A DNA stretch of 44,556 nucleotides from Pseudomonadota bacterium (GCA_018240745.1 JAFEFF010000209.1:1-44556); one strand, 5' to 3'; positions 8,024-15,744 are shown, numbered from the stretch's first letter. Numbers and translations: made by a program. Notes: generated by a model from the letters alone, not told the origin.

Positions 8024-9193
8024 GTGAAAGGCGGAGTTCTTTCGGCCGCATCCGCGGCGCTGGTCGCGACGGTGGCGGGCGTCGGCGGCACCCTGCCGGT
8101 GGTGCTGGCCGCTGCGCAGGCGGTCGGCGCGACGCCGGCAGAGGCGAGCTCGTGGGTATCGGGGCTCGGCATCGCCACCGCGGCGAGCGCGCTGATCCTG
8201 TCCTTGCGCTATCGCATGCCGGTCATCACCGCGTGGTCGACGCCGGGTGCGGCTTTGATCGCCTCGACCTCGGGCGTACCGGGCCTCCACGCGGCGATCG
8301 GCGCCTTCGTTCTGGCAGCCGTGCTGATCCTGCTGACGGCGGCGATCCAACCGCTCTCGCGCCTGATCGAGCGCATCCCCGGCAGCATCGCCGCCGCCAT
8401 GCTGGCCGGCATCCTGCTGCATCTGGTGGTGGCGATGGTCGAGCAGGTGCCGCACGAGCCGCTGCTGGTACTGGCGCTGATCGTGCTGTTCCTGGTGATG
8501 CGCCAGGTGTGGCCCACGCTCGCCTCGCTGGTCGTGCTGGCGGCCGGTGCGCTGCTTGCCTGGGTGCTCGGGCTGGTGAAGACGATCCCGCCGCTCGGCG
8601 TGTCGTCGCTGGTGGTCGAGACCCCGGCCTGGGATCTCGCGACGCTGGTCGGGCTCGGTGTGCCGCTCTATCTCGTCACCATGGCGTCGCAGAACCTCCC
8701 GGGCTTCGCCGTGCTGCGCGCCTTCGGCTACAAGCCCCCGAGCCAGCCGGTGCTGGCGGTGACCGGCATCGCGTCGCTCGCGACGGCGTTCGTCGGCGCG
8801 CATACCTCGAATCTGGCGGCGATCTCGGCCGCGCTCTGCACCGGCCCCGAGGCGCATCCCGATCCGGCCAGGCGCTGGATCGCCGGCGTGTTCTATGCCC
8901 TGTGGTGGGGCCTGATCGCGCTGTTCGGCGCCTCGCTGGTCGGCCTGTTCGGGGCGCTGCCGCCGGCGCTCTTGATGACCGTCGCCGGCACTGCGCTGCT
9001 CGGCTCGATGGCAAGTGCGCTGGGCGCCGCTCTGGGGCCCGAGAAGGACCGCTTCGCCGCCGCCGGGACGCTCGCGGTCACGGCGTCCGGCGTCACGCTG
9101 ATGGGCGTCGGCTCGGCGTTCTGGGGACTCGTCTTCGGCTTGCTCATGCTGGGTCTGGAAAGCGTGCGCTCCAGGCTTCGAGCGGGAGGCTGA
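8024..9193 (+). CDS. benE: BenE family benzoate/H+ symporter
   Basis: This is a 389-residue inner-membrane protein with about twelve hydrophobic helices. It has the BenE hallmarks MPVITAWSTPGAALIA near residues 66-80 and an inverted-repeat organisation like the xanthine/uracil permease fold, with GAHTSNLAAISAALCTG around 252-268. The family takes up benzoate by proton symport. The start is GTG at 8024, ten bases after the amidohydrolase stop, with GAGGG upstream. It is not beside the box genes (26463-29554), but the window holds both a symporter and an ABC system that may serve aromatic acids. Its last 50 bases overlap an antisense remnant of another gene. Confidence 0.88.
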   Translation: MKGGVLSAASAALVATVAGVGGTLPVVLAAAQAVGATPAEASSWVSGLGIATAASALILSLRYRMPVITAWSTPGAALIASTSGVPGLHAAIGAFVLAAVLILLTAAIQPLSRLIERIPGSIAAAMLAGILLHLVVAMVEQVPHEPLLVLALIVLFLVMRQVWPTLASLVVLAAGALLAWVLGLVKTIPPLGVSSLVVETPAWDLATLVGLGVPLYLVTMASQNLPGFAVLRAFGYKPPSQPVLAVTGIASLATAFVGAHTSNLAAISAALCTGPEAHPDPARRWIAGVFYALWWGLIALFGASLVGLFGALPPALLMTVAGTALLGSMASALGAALGPEKDRFAAAGTLAVTASGVTLMGVGSAFWGLVFGLLMLGLESVRSRLRAGG

Positions 9194-9296
9194 GGCCTCG
9201 GCACAGGAAGCTGATCGTGTGGTAGCACCCCACGAGAGCGATCGCCTCGAGGATCTGCACGGAGTGAAATGGATGGTGAGCAAACGCGTGCGCGGT
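9144..9296 (-). pseudogene. C-terminal remnant of a carboxymuconolactone decarboxylase-like gene
   Basis: On the minus strand a 50-residue frame closed by a stop at 9144 reads ILEAIALVGCYHTISFLC then LSLPLEAWSARFP. This is the characteristic C-terminus of carboxymuconolactone decarboxylase-like proteins. The frame is interrupted by TGA at 9297-9299 and no upstream part of the family is visible. It is therefore a truncated gene whose 3' end still overlaps the 3' end of benE by 50 bases, as in a former convergent pair. Confidence 0.6.
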
Positions 9297-9302
9297 TCAC
9301 CG

Positions 9303-9437
9303 GACCGGGCGACCGAGGTGAGGCTGGTCGCACTCGATCCCGACAGTGGCTATCGGCTCATAGCGCTGGGCGAGGAGCTGCTACGGCTGATGCTGCCGCT
9401 GCACGTCTGGTCGGAGAAATGGGCGAGGACTCTCTAG
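9303..9437 (+). pseudogene. Possible C-terminal remnant of an HxlR-type regulator
   Basis: A plus-strand frame ends SGYRLIALGEELLRLML then LHVWSEKWARTL. This resembles the end of HxlR winged-helix regulators (YxLTxxGxxLxPxLxxLxxWGxxW). The DNA-binding part is missing and the frame upstream is unrelated. The match is short, so this is tentative. Together with the neighbouring remnant it suggests a deletion scar between benE and the pot operon. Confidence 0.35.
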
Positions 9438-9646
9438 GAGCACACCTCGAGCTGGAAGCGCACAGCAGGAGCGGCCATGGTGGGGTCTGGCCTTACTGAT
9501 GCGACCCGCGGGGGCCGCTCCCGGTGCGTCATTCGCATCTAACCGCTATGCCGCCGCCCGAATGACTGCTGCGGCAATCACCGCGGCACGCTTGTCCGGT
9601 GGAAGCATCTAAACCTCCGCGTCCGTTGGTGCGTATAACTATCTCG
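9438..9646. other. Intergenic stretch without a clear gene
   Basis: No convincing gene is seen. The only candidate is a 20-codon minus-strand frame at 9546-9608 (MLPPDKRAAVIAAAV...) with GGAGG eight bases upstream. It lies 38 bases past the potI stop and could be a small peptide or chance. Confidence 0.3.
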
Positions 9647-10456
9647 TCACTGGGCGGCGCGCTTGTCAACGCTTCTTCGGGTCAGGACTGCTGACGCAAT
9701 CAGCGCGCTCGCGGCGATGGCGACGACGATGGTCGCCAGCACATTGATCTGCGGATCGACGCCGAGACGCACGCTCGAGTAGACGCGCATCGGCAAGGTC
9801 TGCGACTGCGCGCCGGCGACGAACTGGGTGAGGATGAGATCGTCGAGCGACAGGGTGAAAGCGAGCAGCCATCCCGAGACCAGCGCCGGCGTGAGCAGCG
9901 GCAAGGTGACGGTCAGGAAAGTCGTCCACGGCGTCGCGCCGAGATCCATCGCCGCCTCCTCGAGCGTACGGTCGAAGTCGGCGAGGCGCGCCTGCACGAC
10001 GATGGCGACGAAAGCGAGCGAGAAAGTGACGTGGCCGATGGTAATGGTGAGGAAGCCGCGCGCCGGCCCGCCCAGCAGCTGGTCGCTGCCGACGAACAGC
10101 AGCAGCATCGAGATGCCCATGACCACCTCGGGCATCACCATCGGCGCGACCACCAGGCTCGCGAACAGGGTGCGGCCAACGAAACGCGGTACGCGCGCCA
10201 GCGCATAGCCGGCGGCGAGGCCGAGCACGGTGGAGAGCGTGGCACTGGCCAGGCCGATGCGCACCGACAGCCACGCGGCATCGAGCATCGCCTCGTTGTG
10301 GAACAGCGCGATCCACCATTTGGTCGACAAGCCGGCCCACACGGTGACCAGGCGCGATTCGTTGAACGAGTAGGTGATGACCAGCGCGATCGGCAGGTAG
10401 AGGAAGGCGTAACCGAAGGCCAGCACGGTGAAGGCGAAGCGGGCGCGGCCGATCAT
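9647..10456 (-). CDS. potI: Polyamine-type ABC transporter permease (PotI/PotC type)
   Basis: This is a 269-residue inner-membrane permease with six predicted helices and the EAA-type loop that contacts the ATPase (LEEAAMDLGATPWTTFLTVTLPLLTP, residues about 160-186). The start (MIGRARFAF) overlaps the potH stop by four bases (ATGA). PotI-type proteins pair with PotH to form the membrane channel for putrescine or spermidine. It is the last gene of the four-gene operon. The identity of the polyamine is inferred from family only. Confidence 0.88.
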   Translation of the reverse strand: MIGRARFAFTVLAFGYAFLYLPIALVITYSFNESRLVTVWAGLSTKWWIALFHNEAMLDAAWLSVRIGLASATLSTVLGLAAGYALARVPRFVGRTLFASLVVAPMVMPEVVMGISMLLLFVGSDQLLGGPARGFLTITIGHVTFSLAFVAIVVQARLADFDRTLEEAAMDLGATPWTTFLTVTLPLLTPALVSGWLLAFTLSLDDLILTQFVAGAQSQTLPMRVYSSVRLGVDPQINVLATIVVAIAASALIASAVLTRRSVDKRAAQ

Positions 10457-11289
10457 GTCCGCTCCAGGCTGCGCTGCTGGTGGCGCTGGAAGATCACGAT
10501 CGGCCCGACCAGCAGGATCAGCAGGCAGATCGCCACCGCCGAGGCGAGGGGCCAGTCGGAATTGGTGAAGAACTCGTCCCACAGCACCTTGCCGATCATC
10601 AGCGTGCGCGTGCCGCCCAGCAGGTCGGGGATCACGAACTCGCCGATCGCCGGGATGAAGACCATCAGGCAGCCGGCGACGATACCCGGCAGCGACAGGG
10701 GCAGGGTGACGGTGAGGAACGCCGGCAGCGGCTTCGCGCCCAGATCGGACGCCGCCTCGAGCAGGCTCCAGTCGAGCTTCTCCAGGCTGCTGTAGAGCGG
10801 CAGGACCATGAACGGCAGGTAGGCGTAGACGATGCCGAGATGGACCGCCCATTCGGTGCCGAGGATGGTGCCGGGATTGCGCACCAGGCCCGACCAGCGC
10901 AGGAACTGGTTGAGGATGCCGTTCTCCGCCAGCAGCCCCATCCAGGCATAGACGCGGATCAGGAACGAGGTCCAGAACGGCAGGATCACCAGGGTCAGCA
11001 GCAGCGGGCGCAGTTGCGGCCGAGCGCGGGCGATCGCGTAGGCCATCGGATAGCCCAGCAGCAGCGCGCCGAATGTCGAGACGGCGGCGATGCGCAGCGA
11101 GGACAGCCAGGCGGCGAGGTAGAGATCGTCGGTGAACAGGAGCCTGAAGCTCGCGAGATTCAGGCCCAATTCGACCGGCGGAGCGAGATCGGGCGAATTG
11201 GTGCCGAACGACAGACCCAGCACCAGGACCAGCGGCAGCAGGAAGAACACCACCAGCCAGGCGAAGGGCAGGGCGATGACGAGTCTCAT
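10453..11289 (-). CDS. potH: Polyamine-type ABC transporter permease (PotH/PotB type)
   Basis: This is a 278-residue permease with six predicted membrane helices and the loop LLEAASDLGAKPLPAFLTVTLPLSLPG (about 180-206). ATG at 11289 is chosen because it begins the first hydrophobic helix (MRLVIALPFAWLVV). An in-frame GTG at 11307 lies inside an inverted repeat. The ATG abuts that repeat by two bases and no Shine-Dalgarno sequence is visible, so initiation may depend on the repeat structure. It overlaps potI by four bases and follows potA after an 84-base gap. Confidence 0.88.
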   Translation of the reverse strand: MRLVIALPFAWLVVFFLLPLVLVLGLSFGTNSPDLAPPVELGLNLASFRLLFTDDLYLAAWLSSLRIAAVSTFGALLLGYPMAYAIARARPQLRPLLLTLVILPFWTSFLIRVYAWMGLLAENGILNQFLRWSGLVRNPGTILGTEWAVHLGIVYAYLPFMVLPLYSSLEKLDWSLLEAASDLGAKPLPAFLTVTLPLSLPGIVAGCLMVFIPAIGEFVIPDLLGGTRTLMIGKVLWDEFFTNSDWPLASAVAICLLILLVGPIVIFQRHQQRSLERT

Positions 11290-11291
11290 GC

Positions 11292-11370
11292 GCTGGGGGC
11301 GCGCCACTCCCGTGGCGCGATCTTGGATGCCGAGGAAGAAGACGCGCCACGGGAGTGGCGCGCCCCCAGC
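11292..11370. repeat. Inverted pair of hairpin units between potA and potH
   Basis: Two perfect 28-base arms (11292-11319 and 11343-11370) face each other across a 23-base spacer. Each arm also forms its own hairpin, CGCGCCAC-TCCC-GTGGCGCG, preceded by a G-rich flank. This is the architecture of a REP pair (BIME-like). It fills the gap between potA and potH almost completely and ends two bases before the potH start codon. Confidence 0.9.
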
Positions 11371-11373
11371 GAA

Positions 11374-12369
11374 CTACTCATCGAGCACCTGCCCGGCATC
11401 GTCCGACCAGCCAAGCCACACCGTGTCGCCGCGGCGGTGGGCGCTGCCGTGGGCGCGGGCGACGTTCATGGCGGCGACCAGCATGACCGGTCCGTTCTCG
11501 ATCGCGACGCGATAGAGCGAGCGGTCGCCCTCGTAGGCAATGTCGATCACCTGGCCGGTCGCGACGTGCGCCGTCGCAGGGCGCGCCGAGGTCAGCACGA
11601 TCTTCTCCGGCCGCAGCGCCAGCCAGCGCCTGGCCCCGGTCTGCAGGATGTTGGCGATGCCGATGAAGTCGGCGACGAAGCGCGACGCCGGCCGCTCGTA
11701 GAGTTCGTGCGGCGGGCCGGTCTGGGCGATGCGGCCGGCGTTCATCACCGCGAGCCGCGTCGCCATCGACATCGCCTCTTCCTGGTCGTGCGTCACGATC
11801 ACGAAGGTGAGGCCAAGCCGTTCCTGCAGCCGCACCATCTCGAATCGCGTGCCCTCGCGCAGCTTGCGGTCGAGCGCGGCCAGCGGCTCGTCGAGGAGCA
11901 GCAGCTTCGGCCGCTTGACCAGGGCGCGGGCGAGCGCCACGCGCTGGCGCTGGCCGCCCGAGAGCTGCGCCGGTCGCCGCGAACCCAGCCCATCGAGCTT
12001 CACCAGCGAGAGCACCTCGGCGACGCGCTGGGCGATTTCGGCTCTCGCCACGCCTTCGCGCTTCAGCCCGTAGGCGATGTTGCCTGCGACGTCGAGATGC
12101 GGGAACAGCGCGTAGGACTGGAACATCATGTTGACTGGCCGCTTGTGCGGCGGCACGCCGGTCATGTCCTGGCCGTCGATGATCACGCGGCCGGTGTCGG
12201 GCGTCTCGAAGCCCGCGATCATGCGCAGCAAGGTGGTCTTGCCGCAGCCCGAGCCGCCCAGCAGCGCGAACAGCTCGCCGCGCGCGATCTCGAGATCGAC
12301 GCCGGCCACGGCCGGGACCTCGCCGAAGCGCTTGGTCAGTCCCTCGATTCTGACGATGGGTTCGCTCAC
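11374..12369 (-). CDS. potA: Polyamine-type ABC transporter ATP-binding protein (PotA/PotG type)
   Basis: This is a 331-residue ABC ATPase. It shows Walker A GGSGCGKTT (38-46), Q-loop FQSYALFPH (83-91), signature LSGGQRQRVALARAL (136-150), Walker B LLLLDEPLAALD (157-168) and the switch histidine VTHDQEEA (192-199). A C-terminal TOBE-type domain (about 240-331) is typical of the spermidine/putrescine group. It energises uptake through PotH-PotI. It starts ten bases after the potF stop. A large inverted repeat begins three bases past its stop codon. Confidence 0.92.
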   Translation of the reverse strand: MSEPIVRIEGLTKRFGEVPAVAGVDLEIARGELFALLGGSGCGKTTLLRMIAGFETPDTGRVIIDGQDMTGVPPHKRPVNMMFQSYALFPHLDVAGNIAYGLKREGVARAEIAQRVAEVLSLVKLDGLGSRRPAQLSGGQRQRVALARALVKRPKLLLLDEPLAALDRKLREGTRFEMVRLQERLGLTFVIVTHDQEEAMSMATRLAVMNAGRIAQTGPPHELYERPASRFVADFIGIANILQTGARRWLALRPEKIVLTSARPATAHVATGQVIDIAYEGDRSLYRVAIENGPVMLVAAMNVARAHGSAHRRGDTVWLGWSDDAGQVLDE

Positions 12370-12378
12370 GCCGCCAAC

Positions 12379-13464
12379 TCAGCGGCCGGTCTTGATCGCG
12401 GTCCACAGCCGCGTGCGTTCGCGCGTCTGCTCGGCGTTGCCGGGCGTGATGGTGTAGAGCCGCGCGCGATCATTCGCGGTGGGATAGATCCATGGGTTCT
12501 GGGTGATCGACTTGTCGAGCAGTGCCGTCGCCGGAATGTTGGCGTTGGCGTAGCCGGTGAGTGCGCTCGAGGCCGCGGCGACCTTGGGATCGAGCATGAA
12601 GTCGAGGAAGCGGTGGGCAGCGTCGGGATTGGGCGCGCCCTTGGGGATCGCCGCGGTGTCGATCCACAGCATCGCACCCTGCTTGGGAATGGCGTAGGCG
12701 ATCTCGCGCTTCTGCGCCGCCTTGGCCGCGCGGTCGCGCGCCTGGAGGATGTCGCCGGAATAGCCGAAGGCGAGGCAGATGTCGCCGCCCGCCAGCGCAT
12801 TGATGTACTCCGACGAGTGGAACTTGCGGATGAAGGGGCGGATCGCCTTCAGCACCTCGGCCGCACGCTCGAGCTCCGCGGGGTCCTTCGAATCGGGGTC
12901 GAGCGCGAGGTACTCGAGCGCGGCGGGAAAGACGTCGGTCGGACTGTCGAGCATCATCACGCCGCAATCCCTGAAGCGCGAGACGATCGCCGGGTCGAAC
13001 ACCATGGCGAGCGAATCGACCGGCGCATCGGCCATGCGCTTCTTGATCTCCGGCACGTTGTAGCCGATGCCGATCGTGCCCCACATCCATGGGATGGCGT
13101 GCGCGTTGCCCGGATCGTACTTGGCGAGCTCGGCCATGATCTTGGGATCGAGGTTGCCATAGTTCTTGAGCTTGGCCTTGTCGAGCGGCTGGTAGAGCTT
13201 GGCGGCGAGCTGGCGCACCAGGAACGGCGAGGCGGTCGGCACGACGACGTCATAACCCGAGCGCCCGGCCCTGAGCTTGGCGTCGAGGATCTCGTTGGAA
13301 TCGTAGGTCGTGTAGTTGACCTTGATGCCGGTCTGCTGGGTGAAGACCTTGAGCTGGTCCTCGGCGATGTAGTCGGACCAATTATAGACGTTGACCTGTT
13401 TCTGGGCGAAAGCGGGACCGACGGCGAAAACCGCGAACAGACAGGCGAAAAAGCCGAGGCGCAT
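12379..13464 (-). CDS. potF: Polyamine-type periplasmic substrate-binding protein (PotF/PotD type)
   Basis: This is a 361-residue exported protein with a signal peptide (MRLGFFACLFAVFAVGPAFA). The mature start QKQVNVYNWSDYIAEDQL is diagnostic of PotF/PotD proteins, as are YDVVVPTASPFLVRQL and IPWMWGTIGIGYN. It captures putrescine or a related polyamine and delivers it to PotH-PotI. It is the first gene of the operon potF-potA-potH-potI. The spectrum (putrescine, spermidine or others) cannot be settled from the sequence. Confidence 0.9.
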   Translation of the reverse strand: MRLGFFACLFAVFAVGPAFAQKQVNVYNWSDYIAEDQLKVFTQQTGIKVNYTTYDSNEILDAKLRAGRSGYDVVVPTASPFLVRQLAAKLYQPLDKAKLKNYGNLDPKIMAELAKYDPGNAHAIPWMWGTIGIGYNVPEIKKRMADAPVDSLAMVFDPAIVSRFRDCGVMMLDSPTDVFPAALEYLALDPDSKDPAELERAAEVLKAIRPFIRKFHSSEYINALAGGDICLAFGYSGDILQARDRAAKAAQKREIAYAIPKQGAMLWIDTAAIPKGAPNPDAAHRFLDFMLDPKVAAASSALTGYANANIPATALLDKSITQNPWIYPTANDRARLYTITPGNAEQTRERTRLWTAIKTGR

Positions 13465-13578
13465 CGAGGACTCCGGACGAAGCGGCGCATCATTCCGGCC
13501 GACTGACGGAAAGGCAAGCGGCGCCGTTGGGCTGCGGTGCGCGCTGGCGAGCTCCTGTCGTGCTTCGCTCGCTCCGGG

Positions 13579-14055
13579 CTAGAGGCCGGCCTTTCGGAAG
13601 CGCTCGACCAGAAGCCGTTGATGTCGCTCCATCAACACCAGTGTCTGCTCAAACGTATCCAGCATGAATTCCGCCCGAAGCCGGTTCTCGTGCGGCTTCA
13701 AGGAGCCGAGGAGTTCGCGCTGTCGTTTGACCCGTTCCTTGCAGTCTTCCACCCGTCGCGCGCCGTTCTCCATGTGCTCGCGGCTGCTGCCCATTCGGCG
13801 CTCTTCCTCCACCAGACCTCGGAGCAGCACATCGCGTTGGTTGGCGTCCAGACAGGCGTAAGCCCTGGACAGGTATACTTCGACGTTGGTCTCGCTGTCG
13901 GAGGCAGCCTGCTCCAAAGCCCTTGCTTCTGCCTCGAGTTCCTCTGCGAAGGCCAGCGCCCGCGCCCGATCCTCGGGCAGGAAAAGTTGTTCGGCCAATC
14001 GCCGGGCTTGTTCCGAGGCTTCCCTCTTGGCCTTGATGCTGTCCGGATTGCTCAT
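13579..14055 (-). CDS. Small helical (coiled-coil) protein of the stress island
   Basis: This 158-residue, charged, almost entirely helical protein has no recognised enzymatic motif. ATG at 14055 is preferred because AGGAGGT lies eight bases upstream. Residues 13-45 (EASEQARRLAEQLF...LEAEARALEQAA) share a pattern with the 62-residue protein at 15745-15933: ARRLA, then DR, then LAFA-ELEAEA-AL. Residues 70-158 are predicted to be coiled coil. A GTAAC-N17-CGTT element upstream resembles a general-stress sigma-EcfG promoter with one mismatch. A role in stress adaptation is inferred from context only. Confidence 0.7.
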   Translation of the reverse strand: MSNPDSIKAKREASEQARRLAEQLFLPEDRARALAFAEELEAEARALEQAASDSETNVEVYLSRAYACLDANQRDVLLRGLVEEERRMGSSREHMENGARRVEDCKERVKRQRELLGSLKPHENRLRAEFMLDTFEQTLVLMERHQRLLVERFRKAGL

Positions 14056-14077
14056 GCGAGCGGACCTCCTGTCCCAT

Positions 14078-14103
14078 AACGTACCGACAGGCGAATTGGT
14101 TAC
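14078..14103 (-). promoter_or_regulatory. Imperfect sigma-EcfG-like promoter
   Basis: On the minus strand GTAAC (14099-14103) is followed after 17 bases by CGTT (14078-14081). The alphaproteobacterial general-stress consensus is GGAAC-N16/17-CGTT, so one of nine conserved bases differs. The predicted transcript would start about 15 bases before the gene at 14055. Confidence 0.4.
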
Positions 14104-14223
14104 TTTCCCGGGGACGAGCGGACAAGGCGCAGAACTCATGACGAAACTGGACTGGCGGTCTCGGTGCCCGAAGCTACGGCCGGGCGTCTTTCGTCTCCCG
14201 CACGGTTGGCGCAGGCGCTGACT

Positions 14224-14442
14224 TCACTGCACGAGTCGCGGCAGAAACATCAGCTGAAGAACGGTCGCGGCGGCGACCGCCGCGACCAGTGCTCCCAAAG
14301 CGAGTCCCAGGACGCCGTTTGACTCGAACGGCCGAGGGTATCTCTCCTGTGCGGCCTGCCGATCGATGCGCGTGGCGCAATGCCAGGCCAGCACCCCGCT
14401 CACCAACACGGCGACCAGTGGCATGAAGCCCAAAGACCACAT
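14224..14442 (-). CDS. Small two-transmembrane protein
   Basis: This 72-residue protein has two predicted membrane helices (about 3-21 and 47-68) separated by a polar loop RIDRQAAQERYPRPFESNGV. No family is recognised. It starts 11 bases after the stop of the pseudo-receiver gene and is probably in the same transcript. A membrane partner of that receiver-like protein is possible, but nothing in the sequence proves it. Confidence 0.6.
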   Translation of the reverse strand: MWSLGFMPLVAVLVSGVLAWHCATRIDRQAAQERYPRPFESNGVLGLALGALVAAVAAATVLQLMFLPRLVQ

Positions 14443-14453
14443 GGCGCACGCCC

Positions 14454-15038
14454 TCAGAGCTGCGGGAAAACGCGCGGCCACGCAGCCTGCGGGGGCGGCG
14501 TCCGATAGAGGCGACTGCTGGCTTGCTGCCTCTCGGCCGCGTCCATGGCCGCCACGAGCGCGACGCGGTCGAGGGGCCGATCGAGGGCCGGCGCGTGGGA
14601 GTGTGCGGCCGGCAGCACCGCGTCGTGATCCGGCACCAGCCACACGAACGGCACCGACTCGGCGGCCAGCCGGTCGGCAATCGCTGTGGCCCCCGGCAGC
14701 CCGACATGGAGCAGCGCACAGTCGATCGGACTGCGGACAGCCGACCTCGCAATTAGCTGTTCGGCTTCGTTGCCGGAGGCGGTGGGGCCGACTACGGCGT
14801 AATCCAGTTCGCGCAGCAGCCGCTGCAGTCGCAAGGCTGCCGCGGCGTCGTGCCAGGCGATCAGGATGCGGGCGCGGGGCGGCTCACTGGCGCCTTTCTG
14901 CATGGGCAGCATTCGAGCCAGCGGCAGCGGACTCGATTGCGGCTGTGGCATCACGGTGAAGCGCGGACGACGCGCGAATGACGAAGGGGAAAGCGGTCCC
15001 TGCGGCATCGGCAGGGAAGCAGCTGACCCGGCGGGCAT
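14454..15038 (-). CDS. Receiver-like protein lacking the phospho-acceptor (pseudo-receiver)
   Basis: This is a 194-residue protein. After a disordered Pro/Ser-rich segment (1-55), residues 56-170 follow the response-regulator receiver pattern: RILIAWHDAAAALRLQRLL, YAVVGPTASGNEA, DCALLHVGLPG. The phospho-acceptor aspartate is replaced by His111 (ALLHVGLPG in place of the usual LLDVxLPG). The N-terminal acidic pair reads WHD, and the lysine before the conserved proline is Arg154. Phosphoryl transfer is therefore unlikely. AAGGAGG lies eight bases before the ATG. It sits between a small heat-shock gene and a two-TM protein. Confidence 0.75.
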   Translation of the reverse strand: MPAGSAASLPMPQGPLSPSSFARRPRFTVMPQPQSSPLPLARMLPMQKGASEPPRARILIAWHDAAAALRLQRLLRELDYAVVGPTASGNEAEQLIARSAVRSPIDCALLHVGLPGATAIADRLAAESVPFVWLVPDHDAVLPAAHSHAPALDRPLDRVALVAAMDAAERQQASSRLYRTPPPQAAWPRVFPQL

Positions 15039-15116
15039 GGCTGAACCTCCTTGCTGTGACTGAATCCATGGCTCCGAAGGAGGCGCGTTGACGGCACCTC
15101 CTCGCAGCCGAGCTTA

Positions 15117-15566
15117 CTACTGGGTGATGGCGCGCTGGCCGGATTCGGCTTCGATGCGGATGGCTCGGGCCTTCTTGTCCTCGGGCAGTTCGCGCTCGAG
15201 ATCGATGCTCAGCATGCCGTCCGCCAGGCGGGCACCCATGACCTTGACGTAGTCGGCGAGCTGGAAACGCCGCTCGAAGTCACGGCCCGCAATGCCACGG
15301 TAGAGATATTCCTTCTCCTGCGCTGACGGATGAGAGTGGCCGCTGATCAACAGCTCGTTTTCCTTCTGAGTGATGTTCAGCTCGGCCTCGGTGAACCCAG
15401 CCACCGCCATGACGATGCGATAGGCGTCCTCGCCGGTCTTCTCGATGTTGTAGGGCGGATAGCCGGACGGGCCACCCTGGCTGGCTACCGAATCGAGCAG
15501 GTCGAACACCCGGTCGAAGCCGATGGTGGCGCGATAATACGGCGAGAAATCAAAATCGCTGCGCAT
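15117..15566 (-). CDS. Small heat-shock protein, Hsp20/IbpA type
   Basis: This 149-residue alpha-crystallin protein matches IbpA-type proteins: DFSPYYRATIGFDRVFDLLD at the N-terminus, YPPYNIEKTGEDAYRIVMAVAGF and ELLISGH in the crystallin domain (about 37-130), RGIAGRDFERRFQLADYV, and LSIDLERELPE. It holds unfolding proteins in a refoldable state. The ATG at 15566 follows AAGGAGGATG. The leader can fold into two hairpins, the second of which hides the ribosome-binding site (15571-15589), and a CTTGAC-N16-CTAAAT element lies further upstream. Heat control at both transcription and translation is therefore likely. Confidence 0.92.
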   Translation of the reverse strand: MRSDFDFSPYYRATIGFDRVFDLLDSVASQGGPSGYPPYNIEKTGEDAYRIVMAVAGFTEAELNITQKENELLISGHSHPSAQEKEYLYRGIAGRDFERRFQLADYVKVMGARLADGMLSIDLERELPEDKKARAIRIEAESGQRAITQ

Positions 15567-15570
15567 GATG

Positions 15571-15623
15571 CATCCTCCTTGGAGCGATGGGTTTGCGACT
15601 CCAGCCCCCCGAAGGGCGGCTGG
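15571..15623 (-). promoter_or_regulatory. Candidate ROSE-like RNA thermometer in the hsp20 leader
   Basis: On the minus strand a stable hairpin CCAGCCGCC-CTTC-GGGGGGCTGG (15601-15623) is followed by CATC-G-CTC-CAAG-GAG-GATG (15571-15589). The second hairpin pairs the AAGGAGG ribosome-binding site and leaves a bulged G. ROSE elements of rhizobial small heat-shock genes have this layout: an accessory hairpin, then a weak hairpin with a bulged or mispaired G at the Shine-Dalgarno sequence. The folding was done by eye. Confidence 0.55.
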
Positions 15624-15638
15624 CGAATGTGGCGATCG

Positions 15639-15666
15639 ATTTAGGAGCGCGCCGGCGGGCGTCAAG
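15639..15666 (-). promoter_or_regulatory. Candidate RpoH (sigma-32) promoter of hsp20
   Basis: On the minus strand CTTGAC (15661-15666) is followed after 16 bases by CTAAAT (15639-15644). CTTGAC is the usual alphaproteobacterial RpoH -35 element. The predicted leader is about 65 bases, the length expected for the hairpins at 15571-15623. Confidence 0.5.
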
Positions 15667-15696
15667 GGGGCTGTGCATAGCGCCGTTGTTCGTTCC

Positions 15697-15721
15697 GGAA
15701 CCCAATTCCCGTGAACCCGTT
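15697..15721 (+). promoter_or_regulatory. Consensus sigma-EcfG general-stress promoter
   Basis: GGAAC (15697-15701), 16 bases, then CGTT (15718-15721) is an exact match to the alphaproteobacterial EcfG consensus GGAAC-N16/17-CGTT. It reads into the small helical gene at 15745. The upstream element is embedded in the palindrome GTTCCGGAAC. Confidence 0.65.
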
Positions 15722-15744
15722 GGATGGTTCCGGAGTGCGAGAGG

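Noticed and set aside
10480..13506. A plus-strand open frame of about 1000 codons opposite the pot operon
   Set aside because: It is antisense to four intact, recognisable transporter genes and its translation is low-complexity Arg/His/Gln/Asp-rich sequence, as expected opposite GC-rich codons.
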